The translations under genes were made by a program, and so were the position numbers. A model generated the notes under the pieces. That model was given only the letters and a program-made list of their open reading frames with translations, was not told the DNA's origin and did not search any database. A DNA stretch of 64,000 nt from Microthrixaceae bacterium (lineage in GTDB: Bacteria; Actinomycetota; Acidimicrobiia; Acidimicrobiales; DATDAH01). The stretch lies in the NCBI GenBank assembly GCA_020637195.1, contig JACJWK010000016.1:17075-81074 (forward strand). The letters are read 5' to 3'. Of the stretch, positions 50,989 to 59,238 are shown piece after piece; position 1 is the first letter of the stretch, and each line of letters begins with the position of its first letter.

Positions 50989-53772
50989 ATGGATGCTCAG
51001 GTCGTGGAGGGAGCCGGCGCGCTGCTGGTCCGGTCAACCGACGGGTGGCTGTCGACGCCGGCTGACGGCGTCGAGCCGGTCGAGCTCGACTTCTCGGACG
51101 TCGTCGCGATGCTCCGCGCCAGTGCCGACCAGGAGCGGGCCGCCACCGGCTGGGAGGGCCTCGATCCGGTGCGGGGCGACGCCTTCGTCGAGCCCCCGGA
51201 CTCGTTCGTGGGCCTGGTGCGCGGCGGGTGGTTCGGCATCGAGGGCTACGGCACCGGTCGGGCCCTGCTCGACGCGGTCGACCTGTGCCTGCTCGACGCG
51301 CTCGTCGAGGTCACGGCCGCCGCCCCCCTGTACGACCGGGCCGACGCCGTCGTCCGGGACCGGCTGGGGGCCACACCGCCGTCCCGCGAGGAGTGGGGAG
51401 CCCGCTTGCGCCGGCTGGTCGCGCACAACCGCGTCCGCATGATCGACGAGCCTCCGGCGCCGGTCGCGGTCGTCGAGCCCGAGGCCGCTCCCGAGGCGGC
51501 ACCCGAGCCGGCGCCCGCGCCCGCGCCGAACACGCTGTGGCGGCGCGTCCGTCGCGCCCTGCGCCCGGTGAAGCGCCTGTTGCGCGGGGCACCGGCGCCC
51601 GCTCCCGTGGTCGAGCCCGAGGCGGCCGAGCCGGTGGCCGTGGCCGAGCCCGAGGCGGCGCCGGTCCCCGAGGCCGCGCCCGACCACGACGCCCCCGCCA
51701 GCAGCGACCCCTTCGCCTCGAGCGGCGGCACGGGTGAGCCGGTGCGGTACCTCGACTCGCCGCGCGTCGGGCCCGAGCAGGCCGGCCGCGTCCCGGTCTA
51801 CGCCGTGTGGCAGGTCGAGATCGGTCCGTTGCTGTCGCTCGGCATGCTCACCGCGGCGGCCCGCGACCACGACGGCGGCCGCCTCGAGGAGCACTTCGAG
51901 ATCCGCCGCCCGGAGGACCCGGCCTCGTTCCTCGAGGACCTGCGCGATCGGGAGGGGCCGGCGGTCCTGCTCCTGTCGAACTACGTCTGGTCGATCGACC
52001 ACAACCTCGCGCTGGCGGCCGAGGCCAAGGCCCTCAACCCCGACCTGGTCATCGTGCACGGCGGCCCGTCCACCCCGAAGTACGCCGACGACTGCGTCCG
52101 CTACTTCGACGAGCACGCCCCCCTCGTCGACGTCACGGTGCGCGGCGAGGGCGAGGTCACCCTCCCGGCCGTGCTGGCGGCGATCGCCCCGTCGCTGCCC
52201 GAGGTGGACCTCGGCCTGCTCGACGGCGTCGAGGGCCTCAGCTACCGCGACCCGGCCACGGGCGCCGTCGTCCACAACGAGGACCGCGAGCGGCTCTCGG
52301 ACCTCAACGTGTTGCCGTCGCCCTACCTCACCGGCGAGTTCGACCACATCGCCCCCGAGGCGTGGGTCTGCGTGATCCACGAGACCAACCGGGGCTGCCC
52401 CTACGGGTGCACGTTCTGCGACTGGGGGTCGTCCACCCTGTCGCGCATCCGCAAGTTCGACCTCGACCGCCTGACCGCCGAGATGGAGTGGGCGGCCGAG
52501 CGCGGGATCCGTGCCTGGGCGGTCGCCGACGCCAACTTCGGGATCATGTCGCGCGACGTCGAGGTCGCGAGCCGCATCGTCGACATCCGCGAGCGCACCG
52601 GCGTGCCCTCGTTCTTCGGCTTCAACGTCGCCAAGAACACCACCAAGCACCTGACCGACCTGGTCGACCGGCTGGTGTCGGCCAACGTCACGCCCTACTT
52701 CACGCTGGCGTTGCAGACCCGCGACGACGAGACCCTCGACGCCATCCGGCGCAGCAACATCTCCACCGACCACTACGTCTCGCTGGCCGCCTCGTTCCGG
52801 CGCCGCCAGCTCCCGCTGCAGGCGGACCTGATGATCGGGCTGCCGGGCCAGACCGTGGCGTCGTTCTCGGACGACCTCCAGTTCCTGATGGACCACGACG
52901 TCCCGGCCCGCATGTGGATCGCGCAGCTGCTGCCCAACGCGCCGATCAACGACCCGGAGTACCGCGCCGAGCACGACGTCCAGTCCGACGAGCACTCGAT
53001 GATCATCGCCACCAAGTCCTTCACCGTGGAGGACCGGCGCGAGATGCTGCGGATCCGCCACGCCTACACGGTCTTCGAGCGCTACGGGCTGCTGCGCCAC
53101 GTCGCCCGCTTCGTGCAGTGGGACCACGGCGTGCCGGCCATGGACCTGTTCCTGCGGGTCGTCGAGCTGTCGCGGGAGGACCCGAACCGCTACCCGCTGC
53201 TCAACTGGATCGTGCGCTACTTCGACTGGTTCAACGTGGCCCCCGTGGGATGGGGGTCGTTCGCGGCCGAGGTGCGCCGCTTCGTGAACCAGGAGTTCGA
53301 CGTGCCCCTCACGCCGGCGCTCGACACGGTGCTCGCGCTCCAGGTCAGCCTGCTGCCCGAGACCGGCCGCACGTTCCCCGCCGAGGTCGACCTCGACCAC
53401 GACTACGTGGCCTACTTCCGCGACAACACGTACTCGCTGTGGACCGACGGCCACAACCGGCCCACCGGCCGCCCCCTCGGCGACTACGGGCCGGCCACCT
53501 TCACCGTGGTGGGCGATCCGGCCGGCCGCTGCCGCGAGGGCATGCGCCGCCCGCCGGACGCCCGCAACGAGCGGATGATGGAGGAGTTCTGGCTGTCGGG
53601 CCACTGGGAGCTGGACTCGCCCCTCGTGCAGAACCACTCCGAGGTGGCGGCGGCGGGCACCTACACGGCGCTCGACGACCAGGTCCCCGACGACCTCCCG
53701 CCCGAGCCCGAGCGGGCCTCGCGCGTCAGCGAGAACGTCCGCATCCGGGTGGCCGAGCGCGCCGCCGTCTGA
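50989..53772 (+). CDS. Large B12-binding radical SAM protein with novel N-terminal domain
   Basis: 927 residues. Residues 1-155 form an all-new domain I do not recognise (helical, ends RRLVAHNRVRMID). A Pro/Ala/Glu linker follows, interrupted by a basic amphipathic helix at 183-200 (LWRRVRRALRPVKRLLRG). Then a cobalamin-binding domain (about 260-410: VLLLSNYVWSIDHNLALAAEAK, IVHGGPSTPKY, RGEGEVTLPA) and the radical SAM core with C470/C474/C477 (GCPYGCTFCDWGSS). The last 250 residues are helical. It belongs to the class B methylase-like radical SAM group; substrate unknown. A perfect 10-bp hairpin follows the stop. Confidence 0.88.
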   Translation: MDAQVVEGAGALLVRSTDGWLSTPADGVEPVELDFSDVVAMLRASADQERAATGWEGLDPVRGDAFVEPPDSFVGLVRGGWFGIEGYGTGRALLDAVDLCLLDALVEVTAAAPLYDRADAVVRDRLGATPPSREEWGARLRRLVAHNRVRMIDEPPAPVAVVEPEAAPEAAPEPAPAPAPNTLWRRVRRALRPVKRLLRGAPAPAPVVEPEAAEPVAVAEPEAAPVPEAAPDHDAPASSDPFASSGGTGEPVRYLDSPRVGPEQAGRVPVYAVWQVEIGPLLSLGMLTAAARDHDGGRLEEHFEIRRPEDPASFLEDLRDREGPAVLLLSNYVWSIDHNLALAAEAKALNPDLVIVHGGPSTPKYADDCVRYFDEHAPLVDVTVRGEGEVTLPAVLAAIAPSLPEVDLGLLDGVEGLSYRDPATGAVVHNEDRERLSDLNVLPSPYLTGEFDHIAPEAWVCVIHETNRGCPYGCTFCDWGSSTLSRIRKFDLDRLTAEMEWAAERGIRAWAVADANFGIMSRDVEVASRIVDIRERTGVPSFFGFNVAKNTTKHLTDLVDRLVSANVTPYFTLALQTRDDETLDAIRRSNISTDHYVSLAASFRRRQLPLQADLMIGLPGQTVASFSDDLQFLMDHDVPARMWIAQLLPNAPINDPEYRAEHDVQSDEHSMIIATKSFTVEDRREMLRIRHAYTVFERYGLLRHVARFVQWDHGVPAMDLFLRVVELSREDPNRYPLLNWIVRYFDWFNVAPVGWGSFAAEVRRFVNQEFDVPLTPALDTVLALQVSLLPETGRTFPAEVDLDHDYVAYFRDNTYSLWTDGHNRPTGRPLGDYGPATFTVVGDPAGRCREGMRRPPDARNERMMEEFWLSGHWELDSPLVQNHSEVAAAGTYTALDDQVPDDLPPEPERASRVSENVRIRVAERAAV

Positions 53773-53780
53773 GCCGCCGC

Positions 53781-53803
53781 CGGCCCGGCCGCGGGCCGGG
53801 CCG
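53781..53803 (+). terminator. Strong hairpin after the large radical SAM gene
   Basis: CGGCCCGGCC and its exact complement GGCCGGGCCG with a 3-nt loop, 8 nt after the stop. All G/C, no T run; the strongest terminator candidate in the window. Confidence 0.6.
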
Positions 53804-53853
53804 CTCGCGTGGGCGTTCGTCGCCTCCCGTCACCGTCGGCCATGATGGCCGGC

Positions 53854-54903
53854 ATGGCCGACGTCGCCCGCGGGGAGATCTTCCTCGATCCCGCCCGCCA
53901 GGCCGAGTACGACACCGAGGGCTACACCACCCTGCCGCTGCTCACGCCCGACGAGGTGGCGGCCCTGCTCGAGGGCTACGCCGCCCTCGTCCCCGAGGCC
54001 GACGAGGAGCACATCGCCTTCGACTTCACCCGCGACGACCGCTCGGTCATGGACGGCGTGGCCCGGCTCCTCCAGCCGCTGTTCGCGGAGAAGGTGCCGC
54101 AGCACTTCGTGGACCACCGGGCCGTCTTCTGGACCTTCGTCATCAAGCCCGCGGGTCCCCACAGCGAGATGGCGCTGCACGACGACCGCACGTACGTCGA
54201 GGAGCAGCACGGACGGGCCTGCACGGTGTGGGTGCCGCTCGTGGACACCGGCCCCGAGCTCGACAACGGGTACCTGTGCGTGGTCCCCGGCAGCCACACG
54301 GTGCTCCCGGCGGCCAGTGGCACGAACGTCCCCAACTGGTTCGAGCCCTACGACGAGTACCTGCGGGAGCGGTCGATCGGCGTGGCGGTGCCCGCCGGCA
54401 CCGCCTTGATCTACGACAGCAAGACCCTGCACTGGTCGCCCCCCAACCGCTCGGACGCGGTCCGTCCCGCCCTGGCGGTGGCGGTGGTGCCCGCGCACGC
54501 ACCGCTGGTGCACGTGGTGGGGGAGGGGCTGCACCACCGTCGGGTGTACGCCGTGGACGAGGAGTTCTTCGTGCGCTACCACCCGACCCTGGTCGAGGGC
54601 GGCATGCCGGACGGGTACGAGCTGGTGCGCGAGTACGACGAGCCCCGGGTGTCGGCCACCCCCGAGGAGGTGGCGGCCGCGCTGGGCGCGGACGAGGCCC
54701 CGGTGCCGACCCACGAGGTGACCGCGCCGGTGCCCCGGGTGTACCGGCCGGGCGAGGACGAGGGCGGGCCCGACGGCACCGACGGCGACGGGCGGGACGA
54801 GGCCCCGGAGCCGGCGGTGGCGCCCGACCCGTCCCCGCCGCCGGCCCCCCCGGCGTGGCGGGTGGCGGCGAGCCGGGCCAAGCGGCGCTTGCTGCGTCGC
54901 TGA
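53854..54903 (+). CDS. PhyH-like Fe(II)/2-oxoglutarate oxygenase (third copy)
   Basis: 349 residues. MALHDDRTYVEEQ gives the HxD site, KTLHWSPPNRSD the distal His and VRPALAV the 2-oxoglutarate arginine. The region VYAVDEEFFVRYHPTLVEGGMPDGYELV is shared with the other PhyH-like proteins here. The C-terminal 70 residues are an acidic Gly/Asp/Pro linker ending in the basic helix RVAASRAKRRLLRR. ATG 53854 was chosen because CATGAT lies 7 nt upstream; ATGs at 53842 and 53845 are in frame and also possible. It probably works with the radical SAM protein encoded 80 bp upstream. Confidence 0.85.
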   Translation: MADVARGEIFLDPARQAEYDTEGYTTLPLLTPDEVAALLEGYAALVPEADEEHIAFDFTRDDRSVMDGVARLLQPLFAEKVPQHFVDHRAVFWTFVIKPAGPHSEMALHDDRTYVEEQHGRACTVWVPLVDTGPELDNGYLCVVPGSHTVLPAASGTNVPNWFEPYDEYLRERSIGVAVPAGTALIYDSKTLHWSPPNRSDAVRPALAVAVVPAHAPLVHVVGEGLHHRRVYAVDEEFFVRYHPTLVEGGMPDGYELVREYDEPRVSATPEEVAAALGADEAPVPTHEVTAPVPRVYRPGEDEGGPDGTDGDGRDEAPEPAVAPDPSPPPAPPAWRVAASRAKRRLLRR

Positions 54904-54923
54904 GCCGCCCGAGCTGGGCTCAG
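54900..54923. terminator. Hairpin spanning both stop codons of convergent genes
   Basis: CTGAGCC and its exact complement GGCTCAG around a 10-nt loop. It contains the TGA of the PhyH-like gene and, on the other strand, the TGA of the hypothetical gene, so one element closes both. Confidence 0.5.
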
Positions 54924-55681
54924 GCGGCGTCGCCGCCGGGGAACGCGGTCAGCGCGGGCGTGGCCGGCGTCGAGGGCGGGCGCTCGGCGCGCCCCTGCGC
55001 CTGCCGGGCGGCGGCCTTCGCGGCGACGCGGTGGCGGTCCCAGGCCCACGCGACGGCCTCGTGGGCCATGGCCGGGTGGAAGCGCCACTGGTGGAGCTGG
55101 CGCTCGGCGCCCTCGCGGTCCTCGCCGAGCTCGGCCAGGCTGAGGGCGAGGCGCCGGGCGCGGCGGCGCTGCTCGTCGGTGCCGGGGCCGGGCAGGGCGC
55201 CCTCGAGCCACTGCTGGTGAGCGGCCTGGAGGTCGAGCGGCAGGCGGGCCACCTGGTGGCGCGAGAGGGGAGGGAGCTTGCGGCGCACGGCCAGGACCCC
55301 GTCGCCGAGGTCGCGGGCCAGACGGAACTGGCGGCTGCGCTCGAGGGCCCGGGCGAACGGGGCGTTGGCCCCCCGCCGGCTCCCCAGGCCGAGGGCGCGG
55401 GCGGTGGCGTCGAGGTCGAGCGTGAACCCCTCGGGCTCGGCCTCGAGCCCGGCCGCCAGCCGCCGCAGCAGCCAGGTGGTGCTCGGGCCGAGGGTCGCCA
55501 GCCAGAACCGCTCGACGTAGGTGGAGCGGGGGTCGTGCCCGACCTGGTCGACGACCGGGTCGATCCACGGGCGCACCAGCAGGTGATCGACGGGCGCGGG
55601 CGCCGGCCGGCCGGGCAGCGTGCGGGGGGCGGTCGGCTCGACGGGGCCCGGGGTGGGCGTCGGGGTGGTGGTCTGGTCCAT
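54920..55681 (-). CDS. Hypothetical protein, possible winged-helix fold
   Basis: 253 residues, not recognised with certainty. After a Thr/Pro-rich N-terminus (1-30) comes a well-conserved-looking core: WIDPVVDQVGHDPRSTYVERFWLATLGPSTTWLLRRLA, then DLDATARALGLGSRRGANAPFARALERSRQFRLAR and LAVRRKLPPLSRHQVARLP. The middle part reads like a helix-turn-helix followed by a short beta wing, so a DNA-binding role is possible but unproven. No signal peptide or membrane segment. GAAGGA lies 9 nt before the ATG. Confidence 0.7.
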   Translation of the reverse strand: MDQTTTPTPTPGPVEPTAPRTLPGRPAPAPVDHLLVRPWIDPVVDQVGHDPRSTYVERFWLATLGPSTTWLLRRLAAGLEAEPEGFTLDLDATARALGLGSRRGANAPFARALERSRQFRLARDLGDGVLAVRRKLPPLSRHQVARLPLDLQAAHQQWLEGALPGPGTDEQRRRARRLALSLAELGEDREGAERQLHQWRFHPAMAHEAVAWAWDRHRVAAKAAARQAQGRAERPPSTPATPALTAFPGGDAA

Positions 55682-55782
55682 GGCGGGGCGTCCTTCGGTG
55701 GCGGGCGTCGAGGGGAGGGGAAGGCCCGCAGTCGATCATCTCGGTGTATCTCCGTCAACCCCATGTTCTTCGATGGGCCCGG

Positions 55783-55788
55783 TAGCCT
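55783..55788 (+). promoter_or_regulatory. -10 box of the sirtuin gene
   Basis: TAGCCT 6 nt before the ATG at 55795; leaderless. Just upstream (about 55,735-55,775) is a relatively AT-rich patch, the only such patch in this gap. Confidence 0.55.
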
Positions 55789-55794
55789 GGCGCC

Positions 55795-56547
55795 ATGGAC
55801 GCCGACGACCGGGCCCGGGCCCTGCTCGCCCGCGCCGAACGGGTGGTGGCGCTCACCGGTGCCGGCATCTCGACCGACAGCGGGATCCCCGACTTCCGGG
55901 GACCCAACGGGGTCTGGACGAAGGACCCGGCCGCCGAGAAGGTCTCGACCCTGTCGCACTACGTCACCGACCCCGAGGTGCGACGCGCCGCCTGGCGCAC
56001 CCGCCTCGACTCGCCGGCGTGGCGAGCCGAGCCCAACGCCGGCCACCACGCCCTCGTGGCGCTCGAGCGCCAGGGGCGGCTGCACACGCTGGTCACGCAG
56101 AACATCGACGAGTTGCACCAGCGGGCGGGCTCGGACCCGGCGCTCGTCGTCGAGGTGCACGGCACGATGCGCCAGGTGGCGTGCCTGTCGTGCGGCGAGC
56201 GGGCCCCGATGGAGCGCGCCCTCGAGCGCGTCCGGGCGGGCGAGCCGGACCCGCCGTGTCGCAGCTGTGGGGGCATCTTGAAGTCGGCGACGATCTCGTT
56301 CGGGCAGTCCCTCGTGGCCGAGGACATCGAGCGGGCCTTCGTGGCGGCCGAGCGCTGCGACGTGCTGCTCGCGGTGGGCACCAGCCTCACCGTCTACCCG
56401 GTGGCCGAGCTGGTGCCGACGGCCAAGCGCGCCGGCGCCGCGGTCGTCATCGTGAACGCCGAGCCCACCGCGCTCGACCACCTCGCCGACGCGGTGGTGG
56501 CGGGCTCCATCAGCGAGGTCCTGCCGCGGCTGGTGGCGCCGGTCTGA
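55795..56547 (+). CDS. cobB: NAD-dependent protein deacylase (sirtuin)
   Basis: 250 residues. VALTGAGISTDSGIPDFRG, VTQNIDELHQRAG, VVEVHGTM with the catalytic His, and four zinc cysteines (CLSC near 135, CRSC near 160) mark an active Sir2 enzyme. The Tyr/Arg pair of the desuccinylase class (YxxR) is not visible in the acyl-pocket region, so deacetylation is more likely. It removes acyl groups from protein lysines, in bacteria notably from acetyl-CoA synthetases. Single gene, leaderless start. Confidence 0.94.
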   Translation: MDADDRARALLARAERVVALTGAGISTDSGIPDFRGPNGVWTKDPAAEKVSTLSHYVTDPEVRRAAWRTRLDSPAWRAEPNAGHHALVALERQGRLHTLVTQNIDELHQRAGSDPALVVEVHGTMRQVACLSCGERAPMERALERVRAGEPDPPCRSCGGILKSATISFGQSLVAEDIERAFVAAERCDVLLAVGTSLTVYPVAELVPTAKRAGAAVVIVNAEPTALDHLADAVVAGSISEVLPRLVAPV

Positions 56548-56588
56548 GCGGGGATCCCACCCGGGGAATGGCGGGGGTGGTCGAAATG

Positions 56589-56609
56589 TTGACCAACTCA
56601 GTAGGATTT
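56589..56609 (+). promoter_or_regulatory. AT-rich box upstream of the rhodanese-MoeB gene
   Basis: TTGACCAACTCAGTAGGATT and one more T, 49 nt before the ATG at 56658, in an otherwise GC-rich sequence. It holds a TAGGAT -10-like hexamer and the GTTG-AC-CAAC dyad. The pattern resembles sites of Rrf2-family (IscR/CymR-type) sulfur or iron-sulfur regulators; this is inference. Confidence 0.45.
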
Positions 56610-56657
56610 TGAACTCACCGTCGCCACCACGCGACCGTCGCCGAACCCGAGGGACCC

Positions 56658-57839
56658 ATGGCCACCTTCCGTGACCTGTTGAACCAGACCAAGGCCCAGA
56701 TCCGAGAGGTCGACACCGCCGCCGCCGACGAGGGCCGCACGACGCCGGGCGCGGTGCTGCTCGACGTGCGCGAGCCCGACGAGTACGAGCAGGGCGCGGT
56801 GCCGGGCTCGGTGCACATCGCCCGCGGCAACCTCGAGAGCACCATCGAGGGTCGGGTGCCCGACAAGTCCACGCCGCTGCTGGTCATGTGCGCCGGCGGC
56901 GTCCGCTCGGCGTTCGCCGCCAAGACGCTCGCCGAGCTGGGCTACACCGACGTGGTCTCCATCGCGGGCGGCTTCAACCGCTGGAAGGACGAGGGTCGCG
57001 AGTGGTCGACCCCCCAGACCCTCAGCCCCGAGCAGCGCAACCGCTACCAGCGCCACCTGCTGCTGCCCGAGGTCGGCGTGGAAGGCCAGCTGCGGCTCCT
57101 CGACGCCAAGGTGCTGCTGCTCGGTGCCGGCGGCCTCGGGTCGCCCGCGGCGCTCTACCTGGCCGCGGCCGGCGTGGGCACCCTCGGCATCGTCGACATG
57201 GACGTGGTCGACGAGTCGAACCTCCAGCGCCAGATCCTGCACAACCTCGACCGCATCGGCGACCGCAAGGTCGACTCCGCCAAGAAGACCCTCACGCTGC
57301 TCAACCCCGACGTGAACGTGGTCACCCACGACATGCGGCTCGACGCCGGCAACGTGGTGGAGATCCTCAGCCAGTACGACGTCGTCATCGACGGTGCCGA
57401 CAACTTCCCCAGCCGCTACCTGCTCAACGACGCCGCCCTGAAGACCGACACCGTCGTGGTGCACGGCTCGATCTTCCGGTTCGAGGGCCAGGCCACCGTC
57501 TTCAAGCCCTACGACGGGCCGTGCTACCGCTGCCTGATCCCCGAGCCGCCGCCGGCCGAGCTGGCCCCCTCGTGCGCCGAGGCCGGCGTGCTCGGCGTGC
57601 TCCCGGGCATCATCGGGTCCATCCAGGCCCTCGAGGCCATCAAGGTGCTGCTCGACCTCGGCGACAGCCTGTCGGGGCGGCTGTTGGCCTACGACTCGCT
57701 CGAGCAGTCCTTCCGCACCTTCAAGGTGAACCGCGACCCGAACTGCCCGGCGTGCTCGCTCGACCCCGACGACATCGTCATCGCCGAGTACGACGAGCTC
57801 TGCATGCCGCACCCGGTCGCGGCCCCGGCACCCGCCTGA
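56658..57839 (+). CDS. moeB: Rhodanese-MoeB/ThiF fusion sulfurtransferase-adenylyltransferase
   Basis: 393 residues. Residues 1-115 are a rhodanese domain (LLDVREPDEYEQGAVPGS, active-site loop CAGGVRS near 77). From about 125 comes the E1-like adenylyltransferase (QRHLLLPEVG, GAGGLGSPAALYLAAAGVG, SNLQRQILHN, the catalytic DGADNF region, zinc cysteines CYRC and CPAC). It should activate and thiolate the C-terminal Gly-Gly of a ubiquitin-like sulfur carrier (MoaD, ThiS or CysO). In the well-known MoeZ/MOCS3 proteins the rhodanese is C-terminal; here the order is reversed. Confidence 0.9.
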   Translation: MATFRDLLNQTKAQIREVDTAAADEGRTTPGAVLLDVREPDEYEQGAVPGSVHIARGNLESTIEGRVPDKSTPLLVMCAGGVRSAFAAKTLAELGYTDVVSIAGGFNRWKDEGREWSTPQTLSPEQRNRYQRHLLLPEVGVEGQLRLLDAKVLLLGAGGLGSPAALYLAAAGVGTLGIVDMDVVDESNLQRQILHNLDRIGDRKVDSAKKTLTLLNPDVNVVTHDMRLDAGNVVEILSQYDVVIDGADNFPSRYLLNDAALKTDTVVVHGSIFRFEGQATVFKPYDGPCYRCLIPEPPPAELAPSCAEAGVLGVLPGIIGSIQALEAIKVLLDLGDSLSGRLLAYDSLEQSFRTFKVNRDPNCPACSLDPDDIVIAEYDELCMPHPVAAPAPA

Positions 57840-57868
57840 GCCCGAACCGCCCCCCGGCGCCCAGCCAC

Positions 57869-57874
57869 TAACAT
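57869..57874 (+). promoter_or_regulatory. -10 box of the GT-C/RmlD operon
   Basis: TAACAT 8 nt before TTG 57883; leaderless. Confidence 0.5.
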
Positions 57875-57882
57875 CGCCGCTC

Positions 57883-59238
57883 TTGCGCGCGCGATCGGTG
57901 GACCTGGCGGCCCGCACCTGGAAGGACCGGCGGAACCGCAGCTTCGCCATCGCCCTGGTGGTGGCCTTCGGCCTGCGCCTCGCCTGGGCGGTATTCGCCA
58001 CCGGGCCGATCTCGTCCGAGCTGTCCGACCCCGCGCAGTACCTCAGCTACGCGGAGCGGTTCTCCACCCTCGACACGCCCGAGCTGTACGGGCGCGCCAC
58101 CGCGTTCCTCCCCCCGGGCTACCCGCTGTTCCTCGCACCGCTGTCGTTCCTCGCCCGCAACAGCGGCTGGATCAGCGTCAACTTCGCGGCCTCGCTGGCC
58201 AACGTCGCGCTCGGCACGGCCACGGTGGTCTTCACCGCCCTGCTGGCCGACCGCTGGATCTCGCCGGCCGCCCGCAACCCGGCGGCCTGGATCATGGCCC
58301 TGGCCGCGGGCCACGTCTACTACACCTCGGTCGTGCTCTCCGAGACCCTCTTCGCGGCGCTCACCACCGGGCTCCTGCTGGCCGCCACCGTGCTGGTCTG
58401 GCAGGGCCGAGAGGCGCGGATCCGCTGGTTGGTCCTGTTCGGCGCGGTGGTCGGCTTCTCGCTGCTCGTGCGGACGCCGGGCGCCCTGTTGCTCGTCGCC
58501 CCCGCCCTGGTGCTGCGGGCCACCACCGGGAGTTGGCGGGGGGTGCTGCGGCCCACGGGCTGGGTGCTGCTCGGCAGCCTCGTCCTCGTGGCGCCCTGGA
58601 CCATCCGCAACGCGGTCGAGGTGGGGGTGGCCGTGCCCATCTCCACCAACAACGCGGCCTTCCTGTGCACCGGCCACAACGACCTCGCCACCGGGCGCTT
58701 CGACGCCACCCCGGAGGGGTTGGAGTACTGCTTCGGCGGTTCGGCCTACGATCAGGAGGACGCGGACGAAGCACGCTGGTACCGGAGCACGTCCTCGAGA
58801 GCCATCTCGTGGGCGCTGCGTCACCCGGTGGACGAGGTCCGACTGACCCTCTGGAAGACCTACGACACCATGGCTGACGACCGCGAGGCACTGAGCGACG
58901 CCGAGGACTTCGGCAACCGCTCGCTGTTCGACGAGCGGGTGCGGGGGATCTACGTGACCCTCGCCAACGCCTGGCACTGGGCGGTGCTGTCGTTCGGCCT
59001 GGCCGGGCTCGTGTGGCTCCGGGCGTGTCGTCGGGCCCTGCCGCTGTGGGTCACGGCACTGCTGTCGCTGGTGGCGGTCTGGGGCGGCCTCGCCCTCACC
59101 CGGTACCACCACTCGATCATGCCGCTGCTCGTGGTGTTCGCCGCCGGCACGGTGGCCGCGCTGCGGGCCGTGCGCGACGACGCCCGCTTCGCGGGGCCCG
59201 AGCCCCTCGAGCCCCCGACGGCCGGAGCGGCGACGTGA
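57883..59238 (+). CDS. GT-C/PMT-2-like polytopic glycosyltransferase
   Basis: 451 residues with about ten membrane segments. The first outer loop carries SDPAQYLSYAERF and FLPPGYPLFLAPL, the acidic and aromatic pattern of ArnT/PMT-type enzymes that use polyprenyl-phosphate sugars. The second outer region has STNNAAFLCTGHND and YCFGG with two cysteines. A likely paralogue sits at 38.4-39.7 kb. TTG 57883 is the only start consistent with the -10 box and includes the first helix. The stop overlaps the rfbD start, so the two are translationally coupled. Confidence 0.8.
   Translation: MRARSVDLAARTWKDRRNRSFAIALVVAFGLRLAWAVFATGPISSELSDPAQYLSYAERFSTLDTPELYGRATAFLPPGYPLFLAPLSFLARNSGWISVNFAASLANVALGTATVVFTALLADRWISPAARNPAAWIMALAAGHVYYTSVVLSETLFAALTTGLLLAATVLVWQGREARIRWLVLFGAVVGFSLLVRTPGALLLVAPALVLRATTGSWRGVLRPTGWVLLGSLVLVAPWTIRNAVEVGVAVPISTNNAAFLCTGHNDLATGRFDATPEGLEYCFGGSAYDQEDADEARWYRSTSSRAISWALRHPVDEVRLTLWKTYDTMADDREALSDAEDFGNRSLFDERVRGIYVTLANAWHWAVLSFGLAGLVWLRACRRALPLWVTALLSLVAVWGGLALTRYHHSIMPLLVVFAAGTVAALRAVRDDARFAGPEPLEPPTAGAAT

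Noticed and set aside
53781..53803. Insertion-sequence end or attachment site
   Set aside because: The perfect 10-bp dyad is all G/C, occurs once, and has no transposase or target duplication near it; a terminator is simpler.
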